In this document: positions 1 through 7,837 of the stretch, piece by piece
Position numbering within the stretch: position 1 is the first letter of the stretch
Layout of the letters: each line of letters starts with the position of its first letter
Origin: Acidobacteriaceae bacterium
GTDB lineage: Bacteria > Acidobacteriota > Terriglobia > Terriglobales > Acidobacteriaceae
Assembly: GCA_003134655.1 (NCBI GenBank)
Contig: PLBY01000161.1
Span: 124,001 to 188,000, forward strand
Direction: 5' to 3'
DNA: 64,000 nt
The notes under the pieces: model-generated
What the model saw: only the letters and a program-made list of their open reading frames with translations
What the model was told of the DNA's origin: nothing
The model's database searches: none
Made by a program: the position numbers and the translations under genes

Positions 1-696
1 GATCACCAGCGCGGCGCGGCGTCCGACTCGCCGCTCGAGCAGGTTTTGCACCCAGGCGCGAAAGAAGAGTTCTTCCAGCACGGCGACGAAAACGAAAATT
101 CCCGCCCACGAGAGAATCGCTTTGCCCCACGGAGGCAGGTTGGCATGGGGATGGAGGAAGCCGAGCGCGAGTCCGAGCACGAGAACTGCAGGTGCGAAGA
201 ACAGGAGTTCGCGCAAGCCGGTCTTCCAGTCGCTCAAGCGAAGGTGAAAATCAAACCCGGTGCCGTCGAGATGGCGGATGGCGAGGAAACCGTAGAGGCC
301 CGCATCCACCAGAAGCAGGTTGTTCAACCCCCGCAAGCCGGCGGGCCAGGCGACGTCGAACCAGCGCAGATCGACGGCCAGGCCCAGCGTGAGAAGAATC
401 AGTGCGTCGCGCCAGTTGCCACGCTGTTCGGGATCGACGACTGCCGCCCGCGCCAGCAGCCAGGCGATCACGACCGGCAGCACGGCGTATAACGCGAACC
501 ACTGCCAGCGAAATATGTGCTGCGTCGCTGCGATGACGACGTAGGGCACAACCAACAGCGCGGGCAATCCTATGCGCCCGGCACCCGGCCAGCGTGCGAC
601 TCCCGCTGCCACGCGCTCGGCCGCAAATCCAAAGGTGGCCGCGGGCACTAACTCGGCGATCAAGACTGCAATTACGACCGGCGTTGCATTCGACAT
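1..696 (-). CDS. CPBP-family intramembrane metalloprotease (C-terminus cut by window edge)
   Basis: Membrane-embedded protease of the CPBP (CAAX protease/Abi) family; substrate unknown. From an ATG at 694-696 the frame stays open for 232 codons to the window edge. Close to the edge it reads EELFFRAWVQNLLERR, which is the family's first catalytic motif (EExxxR, zinc-site glutamates). It is preceded by hydrophobic stretches such as LPVVIAWLLARAA, ALILLTLGLAVDL and LLFFAPAVLVLGLALGFL that would be membrane helices. The later family motifs (FxxxH and HxxxN/D) must lie outside the window. No partner gene is visible. Family call rests on one strong motif plus hydrophobicity. Confidence 0.82.
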   Translation of the reverse strand, partial: MSNATPVVIAVLIAELVPAATFGFAAERVAAGVARWPGAGRIGLPALLVVPYVVIAATQHIFRWQWFALYAVLPVVIAWLLARAAVVDPEQRGNWRDALILLTLGLAVDLRWFDVAWPAGLRGLNNLLLVDAGLYGFLAIRHLDGTGFDFHLRLSDWKTGLRELLFFAPAVLVLGLALGFLHPHANLPPWGKAILSWAGIFVFVAVLEELFFRAWVQNLLERRVGRRAALVI

Positions 697-1126
697 TCGC
701 ACTATCTTATCCGGGCTGTGCAACCGCCCGGCAAGTGCGTCGTGCCGAGGCAACGCCGGCGCCCCCTCAAGCCGCGAGTGGCAATCCTATTTCGCCGGGT
801 GCGAAGCGATCCGAAAGAGTTTCATAACTCCTCTCCTTGAAACGGATTGGAACTGAATTGCCCACTTGCCCAGCCTTGGAAGACTTGCCAAATCTGCTGC
901 GGAATGCGCCTGCAGGAGGGAAATCGCTTTAGCGCCGGACCGCACCGGCTTTGCGTCTCTTCCGGCAGCGCCGTGACCCGGCTGCCGGCTTTCTCGCTAA
1001 TCGGATAGTGAGGCGAACGGTATTTTCGTTACATGTTTGGTAAGTTCGCATTCGGTGAGGCCCCGTCGCTTGTGCAAGGGGCCGCCTCGGACTAGAATTC
1101 CGTCGAATCTTTTCAAGGAGGCATTC
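697..1126. other. Intergenic region between divergent genes, no gene seen
   Basis: About 430 bases between the divergently transcribed CPBP protease and YIP1-type genes. No frame here has plausible protein composition or a ribosome-binding site. It should hold both promoters, but I could not pick out convincing -35/-10 pairs by eye. Confidence 0.5.
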
Positions 1127-1891
1127 ATGGCCGCTGCTCCGGTCCTGCCCACATCGCCGTCAACCCCCGAACCCGCGCCGCTTTCTGAAGGCGCGCGCAT
1201 CGTTGATACGTTTATCGCACCGTCGAAGACGTTTACCGACCTGCGGCGGAACGCAAACTGGTGGGCGCCATTTCTTCTAATGGTGGTGGTTTCGACGGTG
1301 TTCGTTTACATTGCGGGGCAGAAAATTGGATTCCGCAAAATCATGGAGAACCAGATGCAGGCGCAGCCAAAGGCGCAACAGCGTCTGGAAAACCTCCCCG
1401 CCGATCAGCGCGAGCAACAGATGGAGGGCGGAGCCAAGTTTACGGGAATCATTTCCTACGCCTTTCCGGTGATCACGCTGATCATCTGGCTCATCATCGC
1501 AGGCGCTTTGTTTGGGACCTTCAAGTTCGCTGCCGGGGCAGACATCACGTTCAAGGTTTCGCTCGCGATCGTCATTTACGCAGCCCTGCCGCTGATGGTG
1601 AAGACGCTACTGGCTCTGCTGTCGGTGGTGGCGGGCATGAGTCCGGACTCGTTTTCATTTCAGAACCCGGTCGCCACCAATCCCGGCTATTTCATGAACC
1701 CGTCGGACAACGTATTCCTGTATAGCCTGGCATCGGGGCTGGATATTTTCATGATCTGGACGCTTGCCCTGACGGCGATCGGTTTTACCTGTGTCAGCAA
1801 AGTGAAACGCGGCACGTCGTTCGCCATTGTTTTTGGATGGTGGGCATTTTTCTCGCTGGCCGGTGCCGCACTGGCGGGTGCTTTCTCATAA
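1127..1891 (+). CDS. YIP1-family multi-spanning membrane protein
   Basis: Integral membrane protein of about 254 aa resembling bacterial YIP1-domain proteins; role unknown. After a Pro/Ala-rich cytoplasmic N-terminus come five hydrophobic segments, including FLLMVVVSTVFVYIAG, VITLIIWLIIAGALFG, MVKTLLALLSVVAGM and a C-terminal IVFGWWAFFSLAGAALAG. A glutamine/charged loop (QMQAQPKAQQRLENL) lies between the first and second. The ATG at 1127 is preceded by AAGGAGG with a 5-base spacer, so it is preferred over the longer open frame starting at 1037. It ends 10 bases before the convergent aldo/keto reductase stop. Confidence 0.75.
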   Translation: MAAAPVLPTSPSTPEPAPLSEGARIVDTFIAPSKTFTDLRRNANWWAPFLLMVVVSTVFVYIAGQKIGFRKIMENQMQAQPKAQQRLENLPADQREQQMEGGAKFTGIISYAFPVITLIIWLIIAGALFGTFKFAAGADITFKVSLAIVIYAALPLMVKTLLALLSVVAGMSPDSFSFQNPVATNPGYFMNPSDNVFLYSLASGLDIFMIWTLALTAIGFTCVSKVKRGTSFAIVFGWWAFFSLAGAALAGAFS

Positions 1892-1900
1892 CTGCCGCGG

Positions 1901-2740
1901 TCAACCTGCAATCGATTCAATCGCCTGCAACGCATCTGGCGGAAGCGTCAGCGCGAAACTATCGAGATCTTCCCTCATGTGATCGGCGCTGGAAGTGCCG
2001 GTTATCGGCGACATATCGATGGTGCGCGCAAAGTTGAATACAATCTGAGCCGGAGTTGCGTTCAGCCTGGCCGCGAGTGCGATCAATTGAGCGTTCTTCA
2101 GCACCTCGCGATTTGCGGTTAACAGCGAGAATCCCTGATAGATGATCTTGCGCTGGTTGCAGAACAATCGCACTTCGCGATCCCAGCCGAGGCGGGCAAA
2201 GCAGCGGTTCTGGACGAAGGCCGGGAGTTCCGAGTGAGCGGCCTCCATTTGCTCCAGGTGCTGCAGTGAGATGTTGCTCACGCCGAGATAGAGTGTGCGG
2301 CCGGCGTCGCGCTCTTTCCGCATCGCCTCCCAGACTTCGGTGTCTGCGTCCGTCCATTCCTCATGGGATGACGGCCCGTGCAAGAGGAAGCTGTCGACGC
2401 GGTCCGTGCCGAGATGTTCGAGCGAACTGGCTAAAGACTGAGCGACCTGAACCGAGAGGCTTGCGTCCGGATCGTAGGGCAGGCGGTGATCCTGACCGCG
2501 CTGGTAGGTGAACTTGGTCTGCAGAAAGAGATCGGCGCGCGTTACGATGCCCGCGCCGTAGGCGGCGGCCAGGCCCTCGCCGACTCCGGATTCGGAGTAG
2601 TGCTTGCGCTGGTTGGCGGTGTCGATGGCTCGAAAGCCCATGCAGAGTGCACGTTCGGTAAGAGCTGCAGTGCGGTCTTCCTTCCAGGCGGTACCGTAGA
2701 GAAAATCGGGAGCGGAACTGGCTGAGGGCATCTGCGTCAT
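1901..2740 (-). CDS. Aldo/keto reductase
   Basis: NAD(P)H-dependent oxidoreductase of the aldo/keto reductase superfamily, a cytoplasmic TIM barrel of 279 aa. The catalytic tetrad is recognisable: Asp40 (FRAIDTAN), Tyr48 (KHYSES), Lys76 (LQTKFTY) and His121 (FLLHGPS). GVSNIS (the strand-7 signature) and a C-terminal SPITGTSSADHMRED segment replace the usual phosphate-binding IPKS region with a divergent version. Slightly short for the family but apparently complete. The natural substrate cannot be deduced, and the gene stands alone on its strand. Confidence 0.88.
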   Translation of the reverse strand: MTQMPSASSAPDFLYGTAWKEDRTAALTERALCMGFRAIDTANQRKHYSESGVGEGLAAAYGAGIVTRADLFLQTKFTYQRGQDHRLPYDPDASLSVQVAQSLASSLEHLGTDRVDSFLLHGPSSHEEWTDADTEVWEAMRKERDAGRTLYLGVSNISLQHLEQMEAAHSELPAFVQNRCFARLGWDREVRLFCNQRKIIYQGFSLLTANREVLKNAQLIALAARLNATPAQIVFNFARTIDMSPITGTSSADHMREDLDSFALTLPPDALQAIESIAG

Positions 2741-2757
2741 TGTGCCATGAAAACCTT

Positions 2758-2830
2758 TTAACCACGGAGGACACAGAGGACACGGAGGGAATCTGGGATT
2801 CCTCTGCGATCTCTGCGTCCCCTGCGGTGA
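2758..2830. repeat. Dispersed CACGGAGGACAC-type intergenic repeat
   Basis: Short tandem motif CACGGAGGACACAGAGGACA followed by a partly complementary stretch (CTCTGCGATCTCTGCGTCCC), allowing a weak hairpin. It fills the gap between the aldo/keto reductase start and the DinB-like gene. Similar wording recurs near 26345 and 39012. The reading as a dispersed repeat is based on these look-alikes, not on a genome search. Confidence 0.45.
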
Positions 2831-2897
2831 AGACTTTCTTGTGGAGATGACCTCGCACGCATTGCCGGTATATGCTGGGAGCCCCAGGAGGCTTTCC

Positions 2898-3476
2898 GTG
2901 AAACGAACTTTTGCCGTTGCTGGTCTTGTCGTCTACGCCGCGCTTGCTTTTGCCCAAACCGCGACTCCGCCCACCAAAGCCCCGGCTGCACCTGTGGCAG
3001 CTCAGGGGCCGACTAAAGATCCGGTGGCATCCTCGCTGCGCTTGCTGCTGCAACGCTCACAAAACAACACAGTGGGGGCCATTGAGGCCATGCCTGCGGA
3101 CAAATTCTCCTACAAGCCCACGCCCGATCAAATGCCATTTGCGCACCTGGCCGTGCACGTCGTCGAGTTCAACAACTCTTTCTGCGCCAAAGCGGCGGAC
3201 GTTGCCGCACCCAAGGTGGATGGACCGAAAGAGAGTGATTCGAAGGACACGCTTGTGGCGGCGGTCAAAGCGTCGTACAGCTTCTGCAGCGACGCTCTGA
3301 GCAAAATGGACGACTCGAAGCTGGGCGACAGCATTGAATTATTCGGTGGCCGGCAGGCTCCGCGAGCCATGGCGGCGCTGATCCTCTCCAGCGGCTGGGC
3401 CGATCACTACAGCACGGCGGCAATGTATTTGCGTCTGAACGGCATTCTTCCGCCATCGGCGCAACCGAAGAAGTAG
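2898..3476 (+). CDS. Secreted DinB-like protein (copy 1)
   Basis: DinB/YfiT-fold four-helix bundle protein of 192 aa with an N-terminal signal peptide (KRTFAVAGLVVYAALAFAQ), so probably periplasmic. The bundle starts near LRLLLQRSQNNTVGAIEAMP. It has candidate metal-ligand histidines in FAHLAVHVVE and in WADHYSTAAMYLRLNG near the C-terminus, as in other DinB proteins. The start is the GTG at 2898 behind AGGAGG; the upstream in-frame ATG at 2841 would bury the signal peptide. A similar gene follows directly at 3608, pointing to tandem duplication. Enzymatic role unknown; some relatives are metal-dependent thiol transferases. Confidence 0.82.
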   Translation: MKRTFAVAGLVVYAALAFAQTATPPTKAPAAPVAAQGPTKDPVASSLRLLLQRSQNNTVGAIEAMPADKFSYKPTPDQMPFAHLAVHVVEFNNSFCAKAADVAAPKVDGPKESDSKDTLVAAVKASYSFCSDALSKMDDSKLGDSIELFGGRQAPRAMAALILSSGWADHYSTAAMYLRLNGILPPSAQPKK

Positions 3477-3607
3477 CTTCAAGGCAAATTGCAATTCGTC
3501 ACAGGCTCCGGGACGGCCGGGGGCCGGGTTCGCCGTGTCTCTCCGCGACGAGTAGAATGGGGGTGGAACAAATTCCTCATTTTGCAATACGAATGCGGGA
3601 GGACATC

Positions 3608-4132
3608 ATGCAACGTACGCTCTGCATTCTTCTGCTTCTTTCAGCGACAGCAGTTCTCGCACAAGATAAGAATCCGGTCACGTCGGTGGCGAAGGAAATA
3701 CTGCCGCGCCAGCAGAAGAACCTGGTGGCTGCGGTCGAAGAAATGCCCGCCGGTAAGTTTGGCTACAAACCTACCGAGCAGCAGATGACGTTTGGCCATC
3801 TCGTGCTGCATATCGTCGAGTCGAACAACTATCTCTGTTCGAAAATTGGTGACTTGCCTGAAGTCAAGGCGCCGGTGCCGCTGAAGGAATCCGACGGCAA
3901 AGACAAGCTGGTGACGGCACTGAAGGCGAGCTTCGAATTTTGCAGCACCGCGCTCGGCAAAGTGGATGACTCCAAACTCGGCGATGAAATCGAGCTATTT
4001 GGTGGGCGCAACGGATCGCGAGCGTTTGCCCTGATCGCGCTGACCAATGATTGGGCCGACCACTACAGCTCGGCCGCGATTTATTTGCGCCTGAATGGAT
4101 TGCTGCCGCCGACCGCTCAGCCGAAGAAGTAG
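3608..4132 (+). CDS. Secreted DinB-like protein (copy 2)
   Basis: Second DinB-fold protein, 174 aa, signal peptide MQRTLCILLLLSATAVLAQ. It parallels the previous gene along its whole length: PAGKFGYKPTEQQMTFGHL against PADKFSYKPTPDQMPFAHL, DDSKLGDEIELFGGR against DDSKLGDSIELFGGR, and both end in AQPKK. The histidines of FGHLVLHIVE and WADHYSSAAIYLRLNG are kept. Start ATG 3608 has GGGAGGAC upstream. The central linker has drifted more than the helices, so the duplication is not very recent. Function unknown, presumably periplasmic. Confidence 0.83.
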   Translation: MQRTLCILLLLSATAVLAQDKNPVTSVAKEILPRQQKNLVAAVEEMPAGKFGYKPTEQQMTFGHLVLHIVESNNYLCSKIGDLPEVKAPVPLKESDGKDKLVTALKASFEFCSTALGKVDDSKLGDEIELFGGRNGSRAFALIALTNDWADHYSSAAIYLRLNGLLPPTAQPKK

Positions 4133-4137
4133 CTCTC

Positions 4138-4167
4138 GGTACTCAGTACCCAGTACTCAGTACTCAG
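4138..4167. repeat. ACTCAGTAC-type simple intergenic repeat
   Basis: Repeated units of ACTCAGTAC/ACCCAGTAC directly after the DinB-like copy 2 stop. The same wording recurs on the same strand at 6601-6625, so the two copies bracket the block of three minus-strand genes between 4204 and 6601. Confidence 0.7.
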
Positions 4168-4203
4168 AATTTCGCTGCGAGCGGAAGTGCTGATACTGGA
4201 GCC

Positions 4204-5232
4204 CTACTTAATCTGCACGAGTTCGTGGGACGCGGACGCTTCGGGCATCGGCGGGGCGGGATGCTGCGGGGCGCGCCAGGAATCGAAAATGGAAACCTGA
4301 TGCACGCACGAGACTGTGCAGTGCGGGGCGCAGGATTTTTCGGTGAGATATTCGCGGCGCAGGTCGTCGCGGGTGTAGGTGGCGAGGGGGACTCCGGGAT
4401 ATCCGCGCTGCTGCGAGCAGTAGTGGACGAGTCCGTCTTCGCAGATGTAGAGATAGCGGCCGCCGGCCCGACAACGCCAGTCGTTGGGCTGGCCTTTCGC
4501 AATGTTGTCCTGAAATGAGTTGATGCGGGTGAAGCTGCTCTTCTCCAGCGCCTGCATTTCGTGGTAGATGCGGCGCTCTTCGTCGCCCAGCGGCTGCACT
4601 TGGCCGCTGCCATCGTGAATGATTCCGATGGTTGAGGTGAAGCCGAGTTCAATCGCGCGCTCGCCGATCACGAGCGCGTCCTGCGGGTGGGTGATACCGC
4701 CGCCGACCACGGAATTGATATTCACGTGAAAGTCGGCGTGCTCGGCGAGCAGCTGCAACTTCTTGTCGAGAACCTTCAGGCTCTTCTTCGAGACTTCGTC
4801 GGGATTCACGTTGTCGATGGAAATCTGTAGCCACTCGAGGCCGGCGCGGTTCAGGCGCTGGATGCGCTCGGCGACGAGCAGATATCCGTTCGTGATGAGT
4901 CCGGCGATCATGCCGTTGGCGCGGATGCGGCGGATGACGTCGTCGAGTTCGGGATGCATGAGCGGTTCGCCGCCCGAGATGGTCACGACAGCGGTGCCGA
5001 GCGAGCCCAGTTTGTCGATGCGGCGGTACATTTCGTCGATCGGCACGGGCTTGGAGAAGTCGTCGTACTCGTTGCAGTAGGTGCAGGCCAGGTTGCAGCG
5101 GCGCATGGGAATGATGTGCGCCAGCAGCGGGTGGTCGGTAGAAGCGAGTGCGCGGACCGCCATGTTGGCCCCACGCAGGTTACGGTGCAGGGCTTTGGCG
5201 CGTCGGCGCAGGGTTGTGAGGACAGATGGCAT
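4204..5232 (-). CDS. Radical SAM protein with C-terminal cysteine cluster
   Basis: Radical S-adenosylmethionine enzyme of 342 aa, reaction unknown. The [4Fe-4S]-binding CxxxCxxC motif is CNLACTYC (Cys46, Cys50, Cys53). It is followed by the SAM-binding SGGEP motif at 86-90 and an ITNGYLL/LQISID barrel. The last 90 residues carry further cysteines ([23 protein letters not shown]), the pattern of an auxiliary SPASM/Twitch-type cluster. Such proteins often modify peptides or cofactors, but no small precursor peptide gene is evident nearby. The neighbours are an ACT-domain protein and a racemase on the same strand, with gaps of over 100 bases. Confidence 0.85.
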   Translation of the reverse strand: MPSVLTTLRRRAKALHRNLRGANMAVRALASTDHPLLAHIIPMRRCNLACTYCNEYDDFSKPVPIDEMYRRIDKLGSLGTAVVTISGGEPLMHPELDDVIRRIRANGMIAGLITNGYLLVAERIQRLNRAGLEWLQISIDNVNPDEVSKKSLKVLDKKLQLLAEHADFHVNINSVVGGGITHPQDALVIGERAIELGFTSTIGIIHDGSGQVQPLGDEERRIYHEMQALEKSSFTRINSFQDNIAKGQPNDWRCRAGGRYLYICEDGLVHYCSQQRGYPGVPLATYTRDDLRREYLTEKSCAPHCTVSCVHQVSIFDSWRAPQHPAPPMPEASASHELVQIK

Positions 5233-5346
5233 GAGGGTTAGCTTCTATTACAGCACAGGCAGGGGCTTTGGCGCATGTGGGACGACAGTGGTTGGGGATA
5301 TTTGCGGGGCGAATGGGGAAAGATTTCAGCCGTGCGAGGCGGGAAA

Positions 5347-5775
5347 TCACTTGGGCGGAAGGAACTTGCGCCAGGATTCATCGTCACCGCCCAATAGTTC
5401 ATGGCCAGCTTCGCGCAGGATATCCATGACGTTTCCCATTTGATCCTCCTGGAGCAACACATAGTCCGTGTCGTAGGTCGAGATGGCGAAGATGGGGATG
5501 TCGTTTCTCGACAACGGCTCGATGAAGGAGAGCAGGACTCCGGTTTGCGAGAAGGGGAACGGGCCTTCGAGTTTCAGGCAGATCCAGTGGTGTTTAGAGT
5601 CAACGTCCCGGGGAAGATTGTCTGCTGGGCAAACGATCGAGAGTTCGTCGGGGGTGCGGGTGATTGAGGTGAACTCTCCTCTTGTGGCCCATTCGGGAAT
5701 GGGTGCGTCGGGGGCGAGACGGACGATTGCGTAGGGGCCGGGGAGCCAGCGGAATTTGAGTTGGTGACGCTGCAT
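5347..5775 (-). CDS. ACT-domain protein
   Basis: Cytoplasmic protein of 142 aa resembling the stand-alone double-ACT family (COG3603/CASTOR-like), predicted to bind small effectors such as amino acids. Signature stretches are YAIVRLAPDAPIPEWA, ITRTPDELSIVCP and the second unit EGPFPFSQTGVLLSFIEPLS followed by IPIFAISTYDTDYVLL. The last of these is highly characteristic of the family. Length is normal. Its upstream flank (5849-5896) holds a palindromic repeat. Ligand unknown. Confidence 0.82.
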   Translation of the reverse strand: MQRHQLKFRWLPGPYAIVRLAPDAPIPEWATRGEFTSITRTPDELSIVCPADNLPRDVDSKHHWICLKLEGPFPFSQTGVLLSFIEPLSRNDIPIFAISTYDTDYVLLQEDQMGNVMDILREAGHELLGGDDESWRKFLPPK

Positions 5776-5848
5776 TTTACGGGGCCGTTCGCTTTCCCAG
5801 AAGCCGATATTTTACGTTATGCGAGTTGCGGTGAGTTCGAATCTGCGT

Positions 5849-5896
5849 CGCCGAGCTTCGCTCGGCGGACAGCCGAAGGCGGCTGTCCCCACATAG
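5849..5896. repeat. Palindromic GGACAGCC..GGCTGTCC-CCACAT element
   Basis: Two adjoining palindromes: CGCCGAGC-TTC-GCTCGGCG, then GGACAGCC-GAAGGC-GGCTGTCC, followed by CCACAT. It belongs to the window's main palindrome family and lies between the ACT and racemase genes. Confidence 0.8.
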
Positions 5897-5911
5897 ACAC
5901 ACATAGAACGT

Positions 5912-6601
5912 TCAACCTTCGACGGCTTTGCGTAGGGCAGCTCTCGCCAGGATGCGGGTGGAGTCGAGCATGGGAAGCGGAGAGGACTCCGGCGTCATCA
6001 CTAACGGAATCTCGGTGCAGGCCAGGGCGACGGCGTCGCAGCCTTCGTCTTTCAGGCCGCGGATTACTTCCGTGAGGTAGGCCTGGGTGCGCGGAAGGAA
6101 AGTCCCCAGGACCAGTTCGTCGAAGATGATGTGGTGGATACGCTCGCGCTGGTCCGCGGCGGGGACGCGGAACTCGATACCGGCGGCTTTCAACGTGTTG
6201 CGGTAGACCGGGCCGTCCATCAGAGAGCGGGTGCCCAGGACTCCGAGGCGTTTGTAATTGTGGCGCTTGGCTTCGTTCGCGACCTCGACCGCGATGTGCA
6301 GCCAGGGGCGCGGCGAGCGATGGGCAACCAGATCGAAAGCCTGGTGAACGGTGTTGACGGGAGCAATGAGAAAGTCGGCGCCAGCTTTGGCCAGTTTCTC
6401 CGCGGAGGAGAGCATGAGTTCCGCGACTCCGGCCCAATCGTTGGCGTCGATGCAGTTTTTGTATTGAATAAAGGGATGGCCGTGCATCGACACTTCGGGG
6501 TGGTTGTAGGGGCCGAGCAAGTCCGCGCCCTCAACGCAGATGGTGCGATAGCAGAGCGCGGCGCCTTCCGCGCTGGATGCGACGATGCCGATGTGTAACA
6601 T
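5912..6601 (-). CDS. Aspartate/glutamate racemase-family protein
   Basis: Cofactor-independent racemase-like enzyme of 229 aa (Asp/Glu/hydantoin racemase superfamily). The two catalytic cysteine/threonine regions are partly visible. The C-terminal one, AVALACTEIPLV, has the canonical ACTE cysteine. At the N-terminal site the usual N-T-H/CNT is replaced by FLIAPVNTVHQAFD (residues about 75-90), so the first cysteine may be missing, as in some YgeA-type members. GYN-like YKRLGVLGTRSLMDG matches the middle helix. Substrate could be aspartate or another amino acid. Starts directly beside the ACTCAGTAC repeat. Confidence 0.8.
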   Translation of the reverse strand: MLHIGIVASSAEGAALCYRTICVEGADLLGPYNHPEVSMHGHPFIQYKNCIDANDWAGVAELMLSSAEKLAKAGADFLIAPVNTVHQAFDLVAHRSPRPWLHIAVEVANEAKRHNYKRLGVLGTRSLMDGPVYRNTLKAAGIEFRVPAADQRERIHHIIFDELVLGTFLPRTQAYLTEVIRGLKDEGCDAVALACTEIPLVMTPESSPLPMLDSTRILARAALRKAVEG

Positions 6602-6625
6602 CAGTACTCAGTACCCAGTACTCAG
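6601..6625. repeat. ACTCAGTAC-type simple intergenic repeat (second copy)
   Basis: Same-strand copy of the 4138-4167 repeat (TCAGTACTCAGTACCCAGTA then CTCAG), immediately upstream of the racemase start codon. A transcript start for the racemase would have to lie in or beyond it. Confidence 0.7.
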
Positions 6626-6653
6626 TTCGAACTTGAGTCTTGGGGCTCACGTC

Positions 6654-6923
6654 TTAACTTACTTCGTGTGTGTTGTGCCTTCCGATCAAATACCGTGCAA
6701 ACGACAAAAGTCCCGTGAAGCGGTAGGTTGGGTCCACATAGTGTTCGATTACGTAGAAAGCGAAATAATAGAAGCGACAAAAGGCCCAGATCGCGATTGC
6801 CAACAGGACACCCACTTGCAGCGAGGGACGCTGGAGGAGTATCAGGGTGCTCGCTAGCAACCCAAGAAGTAGGAAGAGGTCGCCTTTCACTTTGATCCAT
6901 GCCGGGTTGGTTAGGTTCCGCAT
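6654..6923 (-). CDS. Small membrane protein, unknown function
   Basis: 89-aa protein with two closely spaced hydrophobic helices (LFLLLGLLASTLILL and VGVLLAIAIWAFCRFYYFAFYVI) and an aromatic, basic tail. No family recognised. The position between two minus-strand genes, the clean membrane pattern and the absence of a better frame support it as real. Its stop lies about 30 bases from the ACTCAGTAC repeat. Confidence 0.6.
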   Translation of the reverse strand: MRNLTNPAWIKVKGDLFLLLGLLASTLILLQRPSLQVGVLLAIAIWAFCRFYYFAFYVIEHYVDPTYRFTGLLSFARYLIGRHNTHEVS

Positions 6924-6958
6924 GTTGGGGACGCCGTTGGCGGCAGAGCCTGCATGAT

Positions 6959-7516
6959 TCAGGATTTGATTGTAGCTGTAGTGACGGCGTACGGACTGGA
7001 ATCGCGATGGCGCTTTTCGAATTCTTCGCGGGTGCAGATGGTCTTTAGGTCGACGACCCGGTCGATGGCGAGGATGCCGTCGAGGTGATCGATTTCGTGC
7101 TGCAGGAGTTCGGAGAGACTGCGGTCGTCGCCGGCTTCGAACTCGAGGGTTTTGCCGCCGAGATTCTGATACCGGACGGTGATCTGGCGGTGGCGTTCGA
7201 CCTGCATGAAGATCGAGAGGAAGCTGAGGCAGGCGTCCCAGACTGTGACTTTCTCTTTGCTACGTTCGATGATATCTGGATTGATCAGCGGCCACGGATT
7301 GGCATCGGGGAGTTTTAGAAAGATGACGCGCTGTAGGATGCCTAGTTGGGGAGCGGCGATGCCGCGTCCGTAGCCGGTTTGCGACCGCCAGTGGGCGAGG
7401 GTGTCAGAGAGATCCGCGACCAGATCGGAAATTTCCCGCGCTGTGGCCTCTACGACCGGGGCGGCCTTTTGCCGCAAGAGCGGGTCACCGAGTTGGAGGA
7501 TGGGACGGATCGGCAT
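6959..7516 (-). CDS. def: Peptide deformylase
   Basis: Removes the N-formyl group from nascent proteins; cytoplasmic Fe/Zn metalloenzyme of 185 aa. Motif 1 is GIAAPQ (52-57). Motif 2, usually EGCLS, is DACLS with metal ligand Cys96. Motif 3 is QHEIDH (His140, Glu141, His144) followed by LDG. The two changes in motif 2 and the extra SIFMQVERH segment make it a divergent, possibly type-3-like member, so it may be a second deformylase rather than the main one. It is not next to fmt or prfA-type partners here. Confidence 0.88.
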   Translation of the reverse strand: MPIRPILQLGDPLLRQKAAPVVEATAREISDLVADLSDTLAHWRSQTGYGRGIAAPQLGILQRVIFLKLPDANPWPLINPDIIERSKEKVTVWDACLSFLSIFMQVERHRQITVRYQNLGGKTLEFEAGDDRSLSELLQHEIDHLDGILAIDRVVDLKTICTREEFEKRHRDSSPYAVTTATIKS

Positions 7517-7546
7517 GTGCAGTCACCAAGTTGACTCTCAGGAATT

Positions 7547-7726
7547 CTATCGCTTGGGCTTTGACTCGGGATCTGACCATGCGAACTGAAGCACAATACA
7601 CAGGATCAAAGCCAGAAGAAAGTCCGCGAGCATGGGATGGGCGGGCCAGATCTTTTGCGCGAAGCCGAGCCACCATGCCAGCATGGCTGCGATCGTCGCT
7701 ACTGCGGAGATTTTCAGGGTCTTCAT
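7547..7726 (-). CDS. Small two-helix membrane protein, unknown function
   Basis: 59-aa protein beginning MKTLKISAVATIAAML. One hydrophobic N-terminal segment is followed by a second (MLADFLLALILCIVLQFAW), then a short basic tail. The start is set at 7726 because the longer open frame runs back through a palindromic repeat at 7808-7834. No family recognised. Confidence 0.5.
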   Translation of the reverse strand: MKTLKISAVATIAAMLAWWLGFAQKIWPAHPMLADFLLALILCIVLQFAWSDPESKPKR

Positions 7727-7807
7727 GGCCGGACGAAAGTTCAGCCGCAGAGCATGCGGTAATTCTACAACTTCCTTGGATTGGAGCGGCCGGGCTTCGC
7801 CCAAACC

Positions 7808-7834
7808 AGACAGCCGAGGCGGCTGTCTCCACAT
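7808..7834. repeat. Palindromic AGACAGCC..GGCTGTCT-CCACAT element
   Basis: Stem AGACAGCC-GAGGC-GGCTGTCT followed by CCACAT, four bases from the adenosine deaminase stop. Same family as 5849, 12699 and 42265. Confidence 0.8.
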
Positions 7835-7837
7835 GTT

